DNA of 14,856 nt, taken from the NCBI GenBank assembly GCA_011525265.1, contig WTHV01000080.1, positions 1 to 14,856 on the forward strand, read 5' to 3'. This document shows, piece by piece, positions 1 through 6,842 of this stretch. The position numbers and the translations under genes are program-made. Each line of letters begins with the position of its first letter. The stretch's first letter is position 1. The notes under the pieces were generated by a model. The model ran no database searches. It saw only the letters and a list, made by a program, of their open reading frames with translations, and was not told where the DNA came from. This DNA is from Alphaproteobacteria bacterium (lineage in GTDB: Bacteria; Pseudomonadota; Alphaproteobacteria; Puniceispirillales; Puniceispirillaceae).

Positions 1-54
1 CTCCCGACCCCCAGATTCGTAGTCTGGTGCTCTATCCAGCTGAGCTACGAGCGC
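1..54 (-). tRNA. tRNA-Arg(ACG), 5' portion, truncated by window edge
   Basis: Read on the minus strand, the sequence begins with a 7-nt acceptor half GCGCUCG. A D-arm follows (GCUC, loop AGCUGGAUA, GAGC). The anticodon arm is CCAGA, loop CUACGAA, UCUGG, then a 5-nt variable loop and the first T-stem half. Loop positions 34-36 read ACG, so the tRNA decodes CGN arginine codons. A34 is normally deaminated to inosine by TadA in bacteria. The T-loop, 3' acceptor strand and any encoded CCA lie beyond base 1. The gene is divergent from gpt. Confidence 0.93.
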
Positions 55-81
55 GCAAGGGGCATTAACTGCCCTGAAGAT

Positions 82-117
82 TGGCCGGACATTAGAGGAT
101 TGTAAATCGAATGTCTA
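82..117 (-). promoter_or_regulatory. Candidate promoter of the tRNA-Arg gene
   Basis: On the minus strand, TAGACA (112-117; 5 of 6 to TTGACA) and TAATGT (89-94; a weak -10) are separated by exactly 17 bp. The predicted start would lie about 28 bases before the tRNA 5' end, a sensible short leader. The -10 match is poor, and the elements overlap inverted repeats that could have another function. This is inference from spacing and position only. Confidence 0.35.
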
Positions 118-134
118 GCCTCTTTTTTGTCCGG
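85..134. repeat. Nested inverted repeats in the tRNA-Arg/gpt divergent region
   Basis: CCGGAC (85-90) is complementary to GTCCGG (129-134), and inside it AGAGG (94-98) is complementary to CCTCT (119-123). A competing pair is GACATT (88-93) with AATGTC (110-115). The outer and inner arms form one long interrupted stem, while the third pair excludes both. A six-T run (123-128) lies in the right half. The element could be an operator, an attenuator-type structure in the gpt leader, or simple coincidence. Confidence 0.4.
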
Positions 135-210
135 TTAAGCTGACCATCGACAAAAAATCTTCAAACAGGTATAACAGGCAAAATTTTTGGTCAAAACACA
201 AGGTGGTATC

Positions 211-690
211 ATGAGTGGTTATGGAAAATCTTTCCCAGTTGGATGGGAAGAATTGCACAGAACATCCAAAGCATTGGCATGGCGCCTATCAGAGCTTGGC
301 CCTTTTGAGGGGATTGTTGCTGTCACAAGAGGCGGTCTTGTGCCTGCGGCGATTGTGGCACGCGAGCTTGATTTGCGCGTTATCGAGACAGCCTGTCTTG
401 CCAGCTATCATGATAAGGATAAAGGGTCAGTTGAAGTGATGAAGCCAGCCACTATGGCAGCTGATGGCACAGGGTGGCTCATCATTGATGATTTAGTCGA
501 TACAGGCGATACAGCGCGTGAATTACGCCGCATGATGCCAAATGCCCATTTTGCCACAGTCTATGCAAAGCCAGCAGGGCGCCCGCTTGTTGATACATTC
601 GTCACAGAAGTCTCGCAAGATACGTGGATTTATTTCCCATGGGATTTAGATTTGCAACCATCACAGCCAATTGCGAATCAAAAATCTTAA
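211..690 (+). CDS. gpt: Xanthine(-guanine) phosphoribosyltransferase
   Basis: Purine salvage enzyme that transfers ribose 5-phosphate from PRPP to xanthine or guanine, giving XMP or GMP; it acts in the cytoplasm, sometimes at the membrane. With the ATG at 211 the protein is 159 aa, close to E. coli Gpt (152 aa). Visible motifs are TRGGLVPA (about 39-46), the PRPP-binding loop IIDDLVDTGDT (91-101), KPAGRPL (120-126) and the C-terminal DTWIYFPWD (137-145), all matching the Gpt family. A TTG at 187 is in frame, but AAGGTGG lies about five bases before the ATG at 211, so that start is preferred. The gene converges with the histidine kinase, and its TAA overlaps the kinase stop codon by 3 of 4 shared bases. 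Substrate preference among xanthine, guanine and hypoxanthine cannot be told from sequence. Confidence 0.93.
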   Translation: MSGYGKSFPVGWEELHRTSKALAWRLSELGPFEGIVAVTRGGLVPAAIVARELDLRVIETACLASYHDKDKGSVEVMKPATMAADGTGWLIIDDLVDTGDTARELRRMMPNAHFATVYAKPAGRPLVDTFVTEVSQDTWIYFPWDLDLQPSQPIANQKS

Positions 691-2036
691 GCGCCAAGCC
701 AGCTTTTTGGCACTGATAAACGAAATTCTGACCCATAATGTGAGCTGCGTGATAAGCGTAGCTCACCGCCCATAGCCACGGATAAATCTTTGGCTATGGC
801 AAGACCAAGGCCTGTATTACTTTTATGGCCTGCGTAAAAAGCTGAGAATAATTGCGGCTTCATGGTGGTATCAATACCTGGCCCATCATCTGAGATATCA
901 ATGACAGCAAGATGCCCGGCACGCCACACATCAATGGTGAGCGCACTAGCACCCGCGGCTTTGGCATTGCGCGCTAGGTTTAGCAATAGGCGATACAGGG
1001 TATTTGGCATACCATAAAGCGTGCTTGCGCCGTCGATTGAAATATCAAGTTTGGCATCATGGGCAAGATTATCCACCATTTCTTGTAAATCAAATTCAGT
1101 TTGGCTCTCTGGTTTCGCCTCTGAGAGATAATCCATCATATTCTGTGTCATGTTTGCCGCATCTGAAATAGCGCGCTCTATATGAGGGGCAATGCGCTGA
1201 ATTTTTGGATCATCAGAGGCGCTGAGCGTATCGGTGACAAGCGTGGCGCTTACAAGAATATTGCGTAAATCATGATTAATTTTGGCGGTTGCCTCACCAA
1301 TATCTGCAAGCCGTTCTTTTTGGCGTAACGCACGTCTGATATCTTCTGTCAGGCTTGTAAAGGCTTGTGCAATTTCTCTGATTTCTGCTGATGCCCCATG
1401 CGCTTCAATCGGCTCTTGTATGGCAGACGGGTCTTGGGAAAAGGTGTGCATATGGCCTGTGATAAGGCGCAAAGGGCGCACAAAACGGGCATTTAAAAAC
1501 CAATAAAGTGGTGCGATGACAATCATGCCAATGATAAAGGTCAAGGCAATGATGCGCATGGTATAATCACGCAATTGAGATGCGATAAGTGCGGTTGACC
1601 ACAAAGCTCTGAAATCTTCATCACGCCTATCATCATAGACAATCACCTCATCAGGCCCTGTGCCTGTGATGATTTTCAAAGCAAGCATAATGTGGCTGAT
1701 AGGATGGTCGCCTAGATTAAAGACGACCCCCTCATCATTATTATGGCCAAGCGTATAAAGGGTGCCATTTTCATCTCTCCAGCAAATGAATTCAGGAGGA
1801 TGAAAGCGAATGGCAGAGCGCGCCGCACCTTCATTATAGGATAAATCAAGCGTGGTGAGGTCTGATTCGCTATTTTGGTCAAATTGCACCAGAAAATGCT
1901 GCCATTGCGTTTCAAACCACCGATATTGGAAATGAGATGCTGATGGGATGAATATCACGATTTCAGCCATAATGAGGCACAAAGCCACAAAGCTCATGAT
2001 TTGGCGGGTTAATTTGGCATCTGTCAGCTTCGTCAT
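687..2036 (-). CDS. Membrane-bound sensor histidine kinase, orphan
   Basis: Two-component sensor kinase of 449 aa from the chosen start. An N-terminal membrane segment (about 9-32) is followed by a roughly 125-residue extracytoplasmic region, a second membrane segment (about 161-181), a HAMP-like linker, and the HisKA and HATPase_c domains. The phospho-acceptor is His255 in INHDLRN. The N box (NLARNA, about 353-358), G1 box (DISDDGPGI, 380-388) and G2 box (GLGLAIA, 409-415) are intact, so it should bind ATP and autophosphorylate. No response regulator is encoded in this window, so the partner and signal are unknown. An upstream in-frame ATG at 2054 would add six residues, but AAGGAG lies within that stretch, nine bases before the ATG at 2036, which supports the shorter form. 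It is divergent from rpmH. Confidence 0.9.
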   Translation of the reverse strand: MTKLTDAKLTRQIMSFVALCLIMAEIVIFIPSASHFQYRWFETQWQHFLVQFDQNSESDLTTLDLSYNEGAARSAIRFHPPEFICWRDENGTLYTLGHNNDEGVVFNLGDHPISHIMLALKIITGTGPDEVIVYDDRRDEDFRALWSTALIASQLRDYTMRIIALTFIIGMIVIAPLYWFLNARFVRPLRLITGHMHTFSQDPSAIQEPIEAHGASAEIREIAQAFTSLTEDIRRALRQKERLADIGEATAKINHDLRNILVSATLVTDTLSASDDPKIQRIAPHIERAISDAANMTQNMMDYLSEAKPESQTEFDLQEMVDNLAHDAKLDISIDGASTLYGMPNTLYRLLLNLARNAKAAGASALTIDVWRAGHLAVIDISDDGPGIDTTMKPQLFSAFYAGHKSNTGLGLAIAKDLSVAMGGELRLSRSSHYGSEFRLSVPKSWLGA

Positions 2037-2145
2037 AGGACACCGCTCCTTCATAACTCACATCGCTATTGATTGTGAATCACCGTAAGGCCTCTCTAGT
2101 ATGAGGTTATCTTAAAGTGTTATTCAATGAGATAATGCTAATTAG

Positions 2146-2160
2146 TTAATGAAACGTTAA
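2146..2160. promoter_or_regulatory. CtrA-type binding site TTAA-N7-TTAA
   Basis: TTAA at 2146-2149 and TTAA at 2157-2160 are separated by exactly seven bases (TGAAACG). This is the full consensus of CtrA, the response regulator that controls cell cycle, motility and division genes in Alphaproteobacteria. A second near match, TTAA-N7-TTCA (2112-2126), overlaps the candidate -35 of the kinase promoter. Both lie upstream of the kinase start (about 75-125 bp) and about 190-235 bp upstream of rpmH, so the kinase is the likelier target. Whether this organism has CtrA is not visible here. Confidence 0.45.
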
Positions 2161-2269
2161 GATTTGCATTCCAAATAGTGTTTTTCTTGCGCCCATCGTG
2201 CTCGTTAGCCGCTAAATCAGAAAAAATGCGGAAAAATAGCAGAAAATGATGGATGATTATCAAAAGCAT

Positions 2270-2298
2270 TTGACAGTTTGACTGTCGAGGGATACATA
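2270..2298 (+). promoter_or_regulatory. rpmH promoter with an inverted repeat in the spacer
   Basis: A perfect TTGACA -35 (2270-2275) is followed by a 17-bp spacer and TACATA (2293-2298), a weak -10. CATAAC at a 19-bp spacing is an alternative. A 5-bp inverted repeat GACAG-TTTGA-CTGTC (2272-2286) overlaps the -35 and enters the spacer, which could be a repressor site. The rpmH start is about 50 bp downstream. The perfect -35 fits the strong expression expected of a ribosomal protein gene. Confidence 0.5.
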
Positions 2299-2346
2299 AC
2301 CATTCACTGATTCAACGCATTAACTTAATTCGAAAGGAGCGTTAAG

Positions 2347-2481
2347 ATGAAACGCACCTATCAACCATCTGTTCTTGTTCGCAAGCGTCGTCACGGTTTC
2401 CGTTCACGCATGGCCACAGTAGGCGGTCGCCGCGTTATCCGCGCACGCCGCGCTAAGGGCAGAGCAAAGCTGTCTGCATAG
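2347..2481 (+). CDS. rpmH: 50S ribosomal protein L34
   Basis: A 44-residue, very basic protein that begins MKRTYQPS, continues with VRKRRHGFRSRMAT and ends AKLSA. These are the hallmark segments of bacterial L34, a small component of the 50S subunit that binds 23S rRNA. Length and sequence match the family over the whole gene. A strong ribosome binding site, AAAGGAG (2333-2339), lies seven bases before the ATG. It is the first gene of the plus-strand run and is followed by a clear intrinsic terminator before rnpA. That arrangement allows L34 to be made in great excess over the RNase P protein. Confidence 0.97.
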   Translation: MKRTYQPSVLVRKRRHGFRSRMATVGGRRVIRARRAKGRAKLSA

Positions 2482-2550
2482 TCATATAAGGGCTATGCCA
2501 AAGGGGCTCTGCTAGCTTAGTAGATGCTCTTTTGTCAAAGATTGTAAAAT

Positions 2551-2588
2551 AGGGCATTATCTTTCAATAAGATAGGTGCCCTTTTTTT
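2551..2588 (+). terminator. Intrinsic terminator between rpmH and rnpA
   Basis: AGGGCA (2551-2556) pairs with TGCCCT (2577-2582) and TATCTT (2558-2563) pairs with AAGATA (2569-2574). Together they give a 12-bp stem with a small internal asymmetry (T against GG) and a TCAAT loop. Seven T residues (2582-2588) follow directly, so this is a textbook Rho-independent terminator. Since rnpA starts only 33 bases later with no obvious promoter between, it probably attenuates rather than fully stops transcription. Confidence 0.85.
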
Positions 2589-2621
2589 ATGGTCTAATGG
2601 CCGCGATGAAAGTGTGGGGTT

Positions 2622-2993
2622 ATGATTGAAACGATTCGAAAAAGATATGACTTTTTAGCGCTGCGCGATAAGGGTGTTAAGTCAGTCGCAAAACCCTTCA
2701 TTCTACAAGCCCGAGACCTGGCATCTGATGAGCTGCCACGCTTTGGCCTTACAGCCTCGAAGAAAATTGGCAATGCGGTGCGCCGTAATCGTGCACGTCG
2801 GCGTATGCGCGCCCTTGTACGTTTGCATTTATCAGCGCAGGCACGCCGCGGCTATCATTATGGGATGATTGCGCGATTTGATATGGCTGATGCACCTTTT
2901 GCAGAGCTTGAAACCCTGTTTCAGCAAGCCATTGACCATGTCCATAATCAGCTTGATAAGCGCCAAGAGGGGCGCAAAAAAGAGGCGTCTTAA
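2622..2993 (+). CDS. rnpA: Ribonuclease P protein component
   Basis: Protein subunit of RNase P, which with the catalytic RNA (rnpB, not in this window) removes 5' leaders from precursor tRNAs. The protein has 123 aa, normal for the family, and is strongly basic. The diagnostic segment is FGLTASKKIGNAVRRNRARR (about 41-60), containing the RNR motif that contacts RNA and metal ions. An in-frame TGA lies a few codons upstream, so the ATG at 2622 is the only sensible start, although the ribosome binding site is weak. The stop codon overlaps the yidD start by one base (TAATG), which implies translational coupling. Confidence 0.95.
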   Translation: MIETIRKRYDFLALRDKGVKSVAKPFILQARDLASDELPRFGLTASKKIGNAVRRNRARRRMRALVRLHLSAQARRGYHYGMIARFDMADAPFAELETLFQQAIDHVHNQLDKRQEGRKKEAS

Positions 2994-3277
2994 TGCGAAA
3001 AGCGTTCCTTGCATGGCCATTTATCATCATGATTAAGGCCTATCGTTATCTCTTATCCCCTCTTTTGGGCGTTAATTGCCGCTTTGCCCCTAGCTGCTCT
3101 GCTTACGCTATTGAGGCAATTGAACGATATGGGGCATTGCGCGGCGGCGCATTAACAGTTAAACGTATGGGACGTTGTCATCCATGGGGTGGCAGTGGAT
3201 TTGACCCAGTGCCAGATTTACCGCCAAAAGCCAATAAGGCGTCCAAAAATAATGCAGATGACAAGATAAAGAAATGA
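2993..3277 (+). CDS. yidD: YidD membrane protein insertion efficiency factor
   Basis: Small membrane-associated protein of the YidD (DUF37/haemolytic) family. It is thought to assist YidC-dependent insertion of inner-membrane proteins. The 94 aa include an amphipathic or hydrophobic N-terminus (about 4-25). The family signature follows: NCRFAPSCSAYAIEAIERYG (28-47), then KRMGRCHPW (57-65) and GFDPVP (69-74). The conserved cysteines are Cys29, Cys35 and Cys62. The lysine- and asparagine-rich tail (about 79-94) is not conserved in the family. It overlaps rnpA by one base and precedes yidC by 74 bp, the usual rnpA-yidD-yidC order. Confidence 0.95.
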   Translation: MRKAFLAWPFIIMIKAYRYLLSPLLGVNCRFAPSCSAYAIEAIERYGALRGGALTVKRMGRCHPWGGSGFDPVPDLPPKANKASKNNADDKIKK

Positions 3278-3351
3278 TTAGATGCGGCTGCAAGCACACA
3301 TGTAACACATGACAGACGCAACACAGAAAAAAAAACGGGCCATAAGCTACT

Positions 3352-5088
3352 ATGAATCCTGATACACGAAATATGATCGCTGCGGCATCTTTATCGATGC
3401 TTGTACTTGTTGGTTGGCAACTCTTCTTTGTTGAGCCGGAATTAGAATCACAACGTGATGCCTATAATGCCGCGCAGCAAGCTAATGATTTGCCCTCAGC
3501 CTCACCAGAGGCCACTAGCACAACAAATGCTGTCTCTTCTGCCTCTTCGGCACTTGGCACGACCGTCGCACGCCCTGTCGATGATGCTAAGCGCATTACC
3601 ATTAGCACACCGCTTGTATCGGGGTCTTTGACAACAAAAGGCGCGCGCATTGATGATGTGACATTAACAGCCTATCAAGAGACACTTGATGACGATTCAT
3701 CAAACATCACATTGCTTCGCAAAGTGTCAGACAGCCAGCCTTATTTCGCAGAATTTGGATGGATTGGTGATGATAGCACTATCACTCTGCCAAATGCTGA
3801 CACGATCTGGTCTGCCTCATCAGAGATGCTGACAACAGATAATGACGTCACCTTGACTTATGATAATGGTGAGGGGCTTGTTTTCACACGTCATCTTTCC
3901 ATTGATGATCAATATATGATCACCGTGCGTGACGAGGTCACAAGCGCGCAAAATGATAGTCTGCGCTTGTTACCTTATGGCCTTATCAGACGCTTTGGTA
4001 CGCCAGAGACAACAGGCATTTACATCTTGCATGAAGGGCCAATTGGCGTGGTTGATACCACCTTGAAAGAAGAAGGCTATGACGATTTGCGTGATGGGCC
4101 AATTGAATATCAAACAGAAGAAAATGGCGGCTGGATTGGCTTTACCGATAAATATTGGCTGACCGCACTTGTGCCTGATCAATCACAAAAGGTGAATTTC
4201 TCTATGCGGGCATTGGCTGGCAATGAAGATCGCTATCAGACAGATTATCTTGGCGCGGCAATGGTGTTGAATAAGGGGGAGACGATTTCTTATGAAACAC
4301 GGTTCTTTGCCGGTGCTAAAGTCCTGACGATGATTGATGCTTATTCAGAAGAATTGAATATTGCGAATTTTGATTTGGCGATTGATTTTGGCTGGTTCTA
4401 TTTCATGACCAAGCCCTTTTTCTATGCGATTAATTGGTTGAATAGCCTGCTTGGTAATTTTGGTCTTGCGATTTTGGCCTTTACGGTTGTGATTCGTTTG
4501 GCACTTTATCCTTTGGCGAATAAATCATTTCGTTCAATGGCTAAAATGCGTGCGCTGTCACCAAAGCTGACAAAGATGCGTGAGCAACATAAAGATGATC
4601 GTCAAAAGCTTAATCAAGAGATGATGGCGCTCTATAAATCAGAGAAGGTCAATCCTGCGGCAGGTTGCTTGCCAATTCTGCTTCAGATTCCTGTCTTCTT
4701 TGCGCTTTATAAGGTCTTATATGTGTCGATTGAAATGCGCCAAGCGCCGTTCTTTGGGTGGATTAAAGATCTTTCTGAGGTTGATCCAACATCACTCTTT
4801 AACTTGTTTGGTTTGTTGCCTTATTCGACGTCACTTGTGCCAGATTTCTTGAATATCGGTGTGTGGCCAATTTTGATGGGTCTTTCAATGTTCGTCCAAC
4901 AGCGTTTGAACCCGCCACCACCAGATCCGGTACAGGCAAAGATTTTCCAGTGGATGCCAGTTTTCTTCACATTCTTGCTTGCCACATTCCCAGCAGGTCT
5001 TGTGATTTACTGGACATGGAATAATGCGCTGTCAATCATCCAACAATGGTGGATTACACGTCAAATTGACAAATCTATGAAATCATAG
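3352..5088 (+). CDS. yidC: Membrane protein insertase YidC (Oxa1 family)
   Basis: Inserts and folds inner-membrane proteins, alone or with SecYEG. At 578 aa it is a full-length Gram-negative YidC. It has an N-terminal membrane anchor (about 7-26), a Ser/Thr/Ala-rich linker (about 45-75) and a large periplasmic P1 domain (about 80-330). The C-terminal 60KD_IMP core carries five membrane segments (about 345-570). Arg382 in TVVIRLALYPL corresponds to the essential groove arginine (E. coli Arg366). The cytoplasmic loop with KMRALSPKLTKMREQHKDDR (398-417) and the GCLPILLQIPVFFALY segment (438-453) are typical. The ribosome binding site is weak. A 13-bp perfect inverted repeat spans its stop codon. 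A run of nine A residues lies in the upstream gap. Confidence 0.97.
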   Translation: MNPDTRNMIAAASLSMLVLVGWQLFFVEPELESQRDAYNAAQQANDLPSASPEATSTTNAVSSASSALGTTVARPVDDAKRITISTPLVSGSLTTKGARIDDVTLTAYQETLDDDSSNITLLRKVSDSQPYFAEFGWIGDDSTITLPNADTIWSASSEMLTTDNDVTLTYDNGEGLVFTRHLSIDDQYMITVRDEVTSAQNDSLRLLPYGLIRRFGTPETTGIYILHEGPIGVVDTTLKEEGYDDLRDGPIEYQTEENGGWIGFTDKYWLTALVPDQSQKVNFSMRALAGNEDRYQTDYLGAAMVLNKGETISYETRFFAGAKVLTMIDAYSEELNIANFDLAIDFGWFYFMTKPFFYAINWLNSLLGNFGLAILAFTVVIRLALYPLANKSFRSMAKMRALSPKLTKMREQHKDDRQKLNQEMMALYKSEKVNPAAGCLPILLQIPVFFALYKVLYVSIEMRQAPFFGWIKDLSEVDPTSLFNLFGLLPYSTSLVPDFLNIGVWPILMGLSMFVQQRLNPPPPDPVQAKIFQWMPVFFTFLLATFPAGLVIYWTWNNALSIIQQWWITRQIDKSMKS

Positions 5089-5096
5089 ATTTGTCA
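5067..5096 (+). repeat. Perfect 13-bp inverted repeat across the yidC stop codon
   Basis: TGACAAATCTATG (5067-5079) and CATAGATTTGTCA (5084-5096) are exactly complementary around a four-base AAAT loop. The right arm contains the yidC TAG (5086-5088). No T-run follows at once; a T6 run lies 24 bases later at 5120-5125. The structure could stabilise the yidC 3' end, mark RNase processing, attenuate read-through to engB, or be a protein-binding palindrome. Confidence 0.75.
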
Positions 5097-5123
5097 TAGA
5101 CCCATAGCAAAAGGGCTAGTTTT

Positions 5124-5819
5124 TTGAACGATAATAACGATATCACACATGCCGCTATGGCAGATGTTGACGCGTTAACTGACGCAGATATTGAGGCAGG
5201 GCGGCTGTTATTTGCAGGCGAATGTACCTTTTTGGCTGCGTCAAATTCCATGAAAAATCTTGCGCCTATGGCACGAGATGAGGTGGCTTTTGCGGGACGT
5301 TCTAATGTCGGGAAATCCTCTCTTGTAAACGCTTTGACAGGGCGCAAGACACTTGCCCGTACCTCTCAGACACCTGGTCGGACAAGACAGCTGATTTTCT
5401 TTAATCTTGCTGACCGGCTAGATTTGGTTGATTTGCCGGGCTATGGCTATGCCTCTGCCCCCAAAACAGATATTGAAGCATGGTCAAAATTAACCCGCCA
5501 ATATCTGGTTGGCAGGCAGACATTACAACGCGTTATGGTGCTTGTTGATTCTAGAAGAGGGATTGGCAAGGCTGATAAGCTTATCATGGATATGCTTGAT
5601 GACTCTGCTGTCTCATGGGCGTTAGTGTTAACAAAGGTTGATAAGCTAAAAGCCACACAAGTCGCAGAGGTATTTGCTAAGGCGCAAGCTGAGACGAAAA
5701 AGCACGTTGCGGCATTTCCTCATGTCTTTTTGACCTCAAGCCATGATGGCAGAGGCATTGCAGAATTACGCGCCCATTTATGCCGCCTTGCCGCCCCGCG
5801 AATTGTGCGACAAAGCTAG
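5124..5819 (+). CDS. engB: Ribosome biogenesis GTP-binding protein YihA/YsxC/EngB
   Basis: Essential small GTPase acting in late assembly of the 50S subunit. The 231-aa protein shows the TRAFAC GTPase motifs in order: G1 GRSNVGKSS (58-66), the G2 region with QTPGRTRQL (82-90), G3 DLPG (103-106), G4 TKVD (170-173) and G5-like TSS (204-206). It is slightly longer than the roughly 200-210 aa usual for the family because of an N-terminal extension. The start used is a TTG at 5124, supported by AAAAGGG eight bases upstream. The alternative ATG at 5157 has no visible ribosome binding site but would give a more typical length (220 aa). It follows yidC by 35 bp. Confidence 0.95.
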   Translation: MNDNNDITHAAMADVDALTDADIEAGRLLFAGECTFLAASNSMKNLAPMARDEVAFAGRSNVGKSSLVNALTGRKTLARTSQTPGRTRQLIFFNLADRLDLVDLPGYGYASAPKTDIEAWSKLTRQYLVGRQTLQRVMVLVDSRRGIGKADKLIMDMLDDSAVSWALVLTKVDKLKATQVAEVFAKAQAETKKHVAAFPHVFLTSSHDGRGIAELRAHLCRLAAPRIVRQS

Positions 5820-5877
5820 GGCACACTCAATGATTTACGCATCTCATGATATGGGATAGCCTAAATGTAAGACGACT

Positions 5878-6789
5878 ATGGCAGATGTGGCACAGGATGA
5901 TGAACGCATGACAAATGCATCAGAACACAATGATATGATTTCCCAAAAATGGCTTGAAAAGGCAGGGCTTCTTGTCGAGGCGCTTCCTTATATGCGTCGC
6001 TATGCTGGCAAAGCGATTGTGGTAAAATTTGGCGGTCATGCGATGGGGGAACAGGCCTTTGTCGATAGTTTTGCTGCCGATATGGTATTGCTTCGTCAGG
6101 TTGGCACCAACCCGTTGATAGTCCATGGTGGCGGCCCTCAAATTGGGGCGATGCTCAATCGGTTGGAGATTGAATCAACTTTTGTTGATGGGCTTCGTAT
6201 CACAGATGAGGCGACTATCTCTGTGGTAGAAATGGTGCTTGCGGGCGGTATTAATAAATCGCTTGTCGCAGCCATTGCAAAAGCAGGTGGCAGTGCAGTT
6301 GGTATTTCTGGCAAGGATGGTAATTTAATCAAGGCCCAAAAAGCGCATGATGGTGCGCTAGGCTATGTTGGCATACCGTCTGCGGTTGATATCTCTGTGA
6401 TTAGTGCGCTGATGGCGCATGATATGATGCCAGTCGTTGCGCCGACGGCTATGGGCGATGATGGCATGACTTATAACATTAATGCCGACACAGCCGCAGG
6501 GGCGGTTGCGGGCGCTATTGGGGCAAGCCGTTTGCTTATGCTTTCAGATGTACCTGGCATTAATGATAAGGATGGCAAGCTTATCAGCAGAGTGAACCTG
6601 ACAAAAGCGCAGGCATTAATTGACGATGGCACAGTCACAGGCGGGATGATCCCCAAGCTAGAGACCTGCATGAAAGCAGTCGAAGAGGGGGCAGAAGCAG
6701 CTGTTATTTTGGATGGGCGTGCGCCTCATGCGGTATTGGTTGAATTATTTACCGAACATGGGATTGGCACGATGATTGCTAAGGACTAA
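5878..6789 (+). CDS. argB: Acetylglutamate kinase
   Basis: Phosphorylates N-acetyl-L-glutamate with ATP, the second step of arginine biosynthesis; cytoplasmic amino-acid kinase fold. The protein has 303 aa. Motifs are VVKFGGHAM (48-56, Lys50), VHGGGPQIG (82-90), Arg107 in DGLRITDE, NINADTAAGA (200-209) and VTGGMIPKLE (253-262, Lys260). The N-terminal helix (about 20-45, ending LPYMRRYAGK) and the C-terminal LFTEHGIGTMI are features of the hexameric, arginine-inhibited type, so feedback inhibition by arginine is likely (inference). The start is uncertain: ATG 5878 and ATG 5908 are both possible and neither has a strong ribosome binding site. It is separated from engB by 58 bp. Confidence 0.96.
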   Translation: MADVAQDDERMTNASEHNDMISQKWLEKAGLLVEALPYMRRYAGKAIVVKFGGHAMGEQAFVDSFAADMVLLRQVGTNPLIVHGGGPQIGAMLNRLEIESTFVDGLRITDEATISVVEMVLAGGINKSLVAAIAKAGGSAVGISGKDGNLIKAQKAHDGALGYVGIPSAVDISVISALMAHDMMPVVAPTAMGDDGMTYNINADTAAGAVAGAIGASRLLMLSDVPGINDKDGKLISRVNLTKAQALIDDGTVTGGMIPKLETCMKAVEEGAEAAVILDGRAPHAVLVELFTEHGIGTMIAKD

Positions 6790-6842
6790 ATCATCCATCA
6801 TAGATGCCGCTCTCATCAAATTTTTACGTGTAAGGTTTTTTT

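Larger units (their letters stand above)
2037..2346. promoter_or_regulatory. Gene-free divergent regulatory region between the histidine kinase and rpmH
   Basis: About 310 bp with no convincing coding potential. It is AT-rich and holds the rpmH promoter at its right end, an exact TTAA-N7-TTAA site near the middle, and a possible kinase promoter on the minus strand (TTGAAT at 2122-2127, 18-bp spacer, CATACT at 2098-2103). The part from 2161 to 2265 shows no recognisable motif. No cluster of DnaA boxes was found, so there is no evidence for an origin here although rpmH lies next to oriC in many other bacteria. Confidence 0.6.

Noticed and set aside
2161..2270. Possible origin of replication or DnaA boxes beside rpmH
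   Set aside because: The best match (around TTATCAAAA) differs from the DnaA box at several positions, no cluster is present, and dnaA is not next to rpmH here.
3327..3335. Run of nine A residues before yidC
   Set aside because: It lies in non-coding DNA, so no slippage or frameshift effect on a protein; no terminator stem goes with it on the minus strand.
5841..5857. Short hairpin ATCTCAT-GAT-ATGGGAT between engB and argB
   Set aside because: Seven pairs including a G-T wobble, no T-run and no link to a ribosome binding site; it may be chance.
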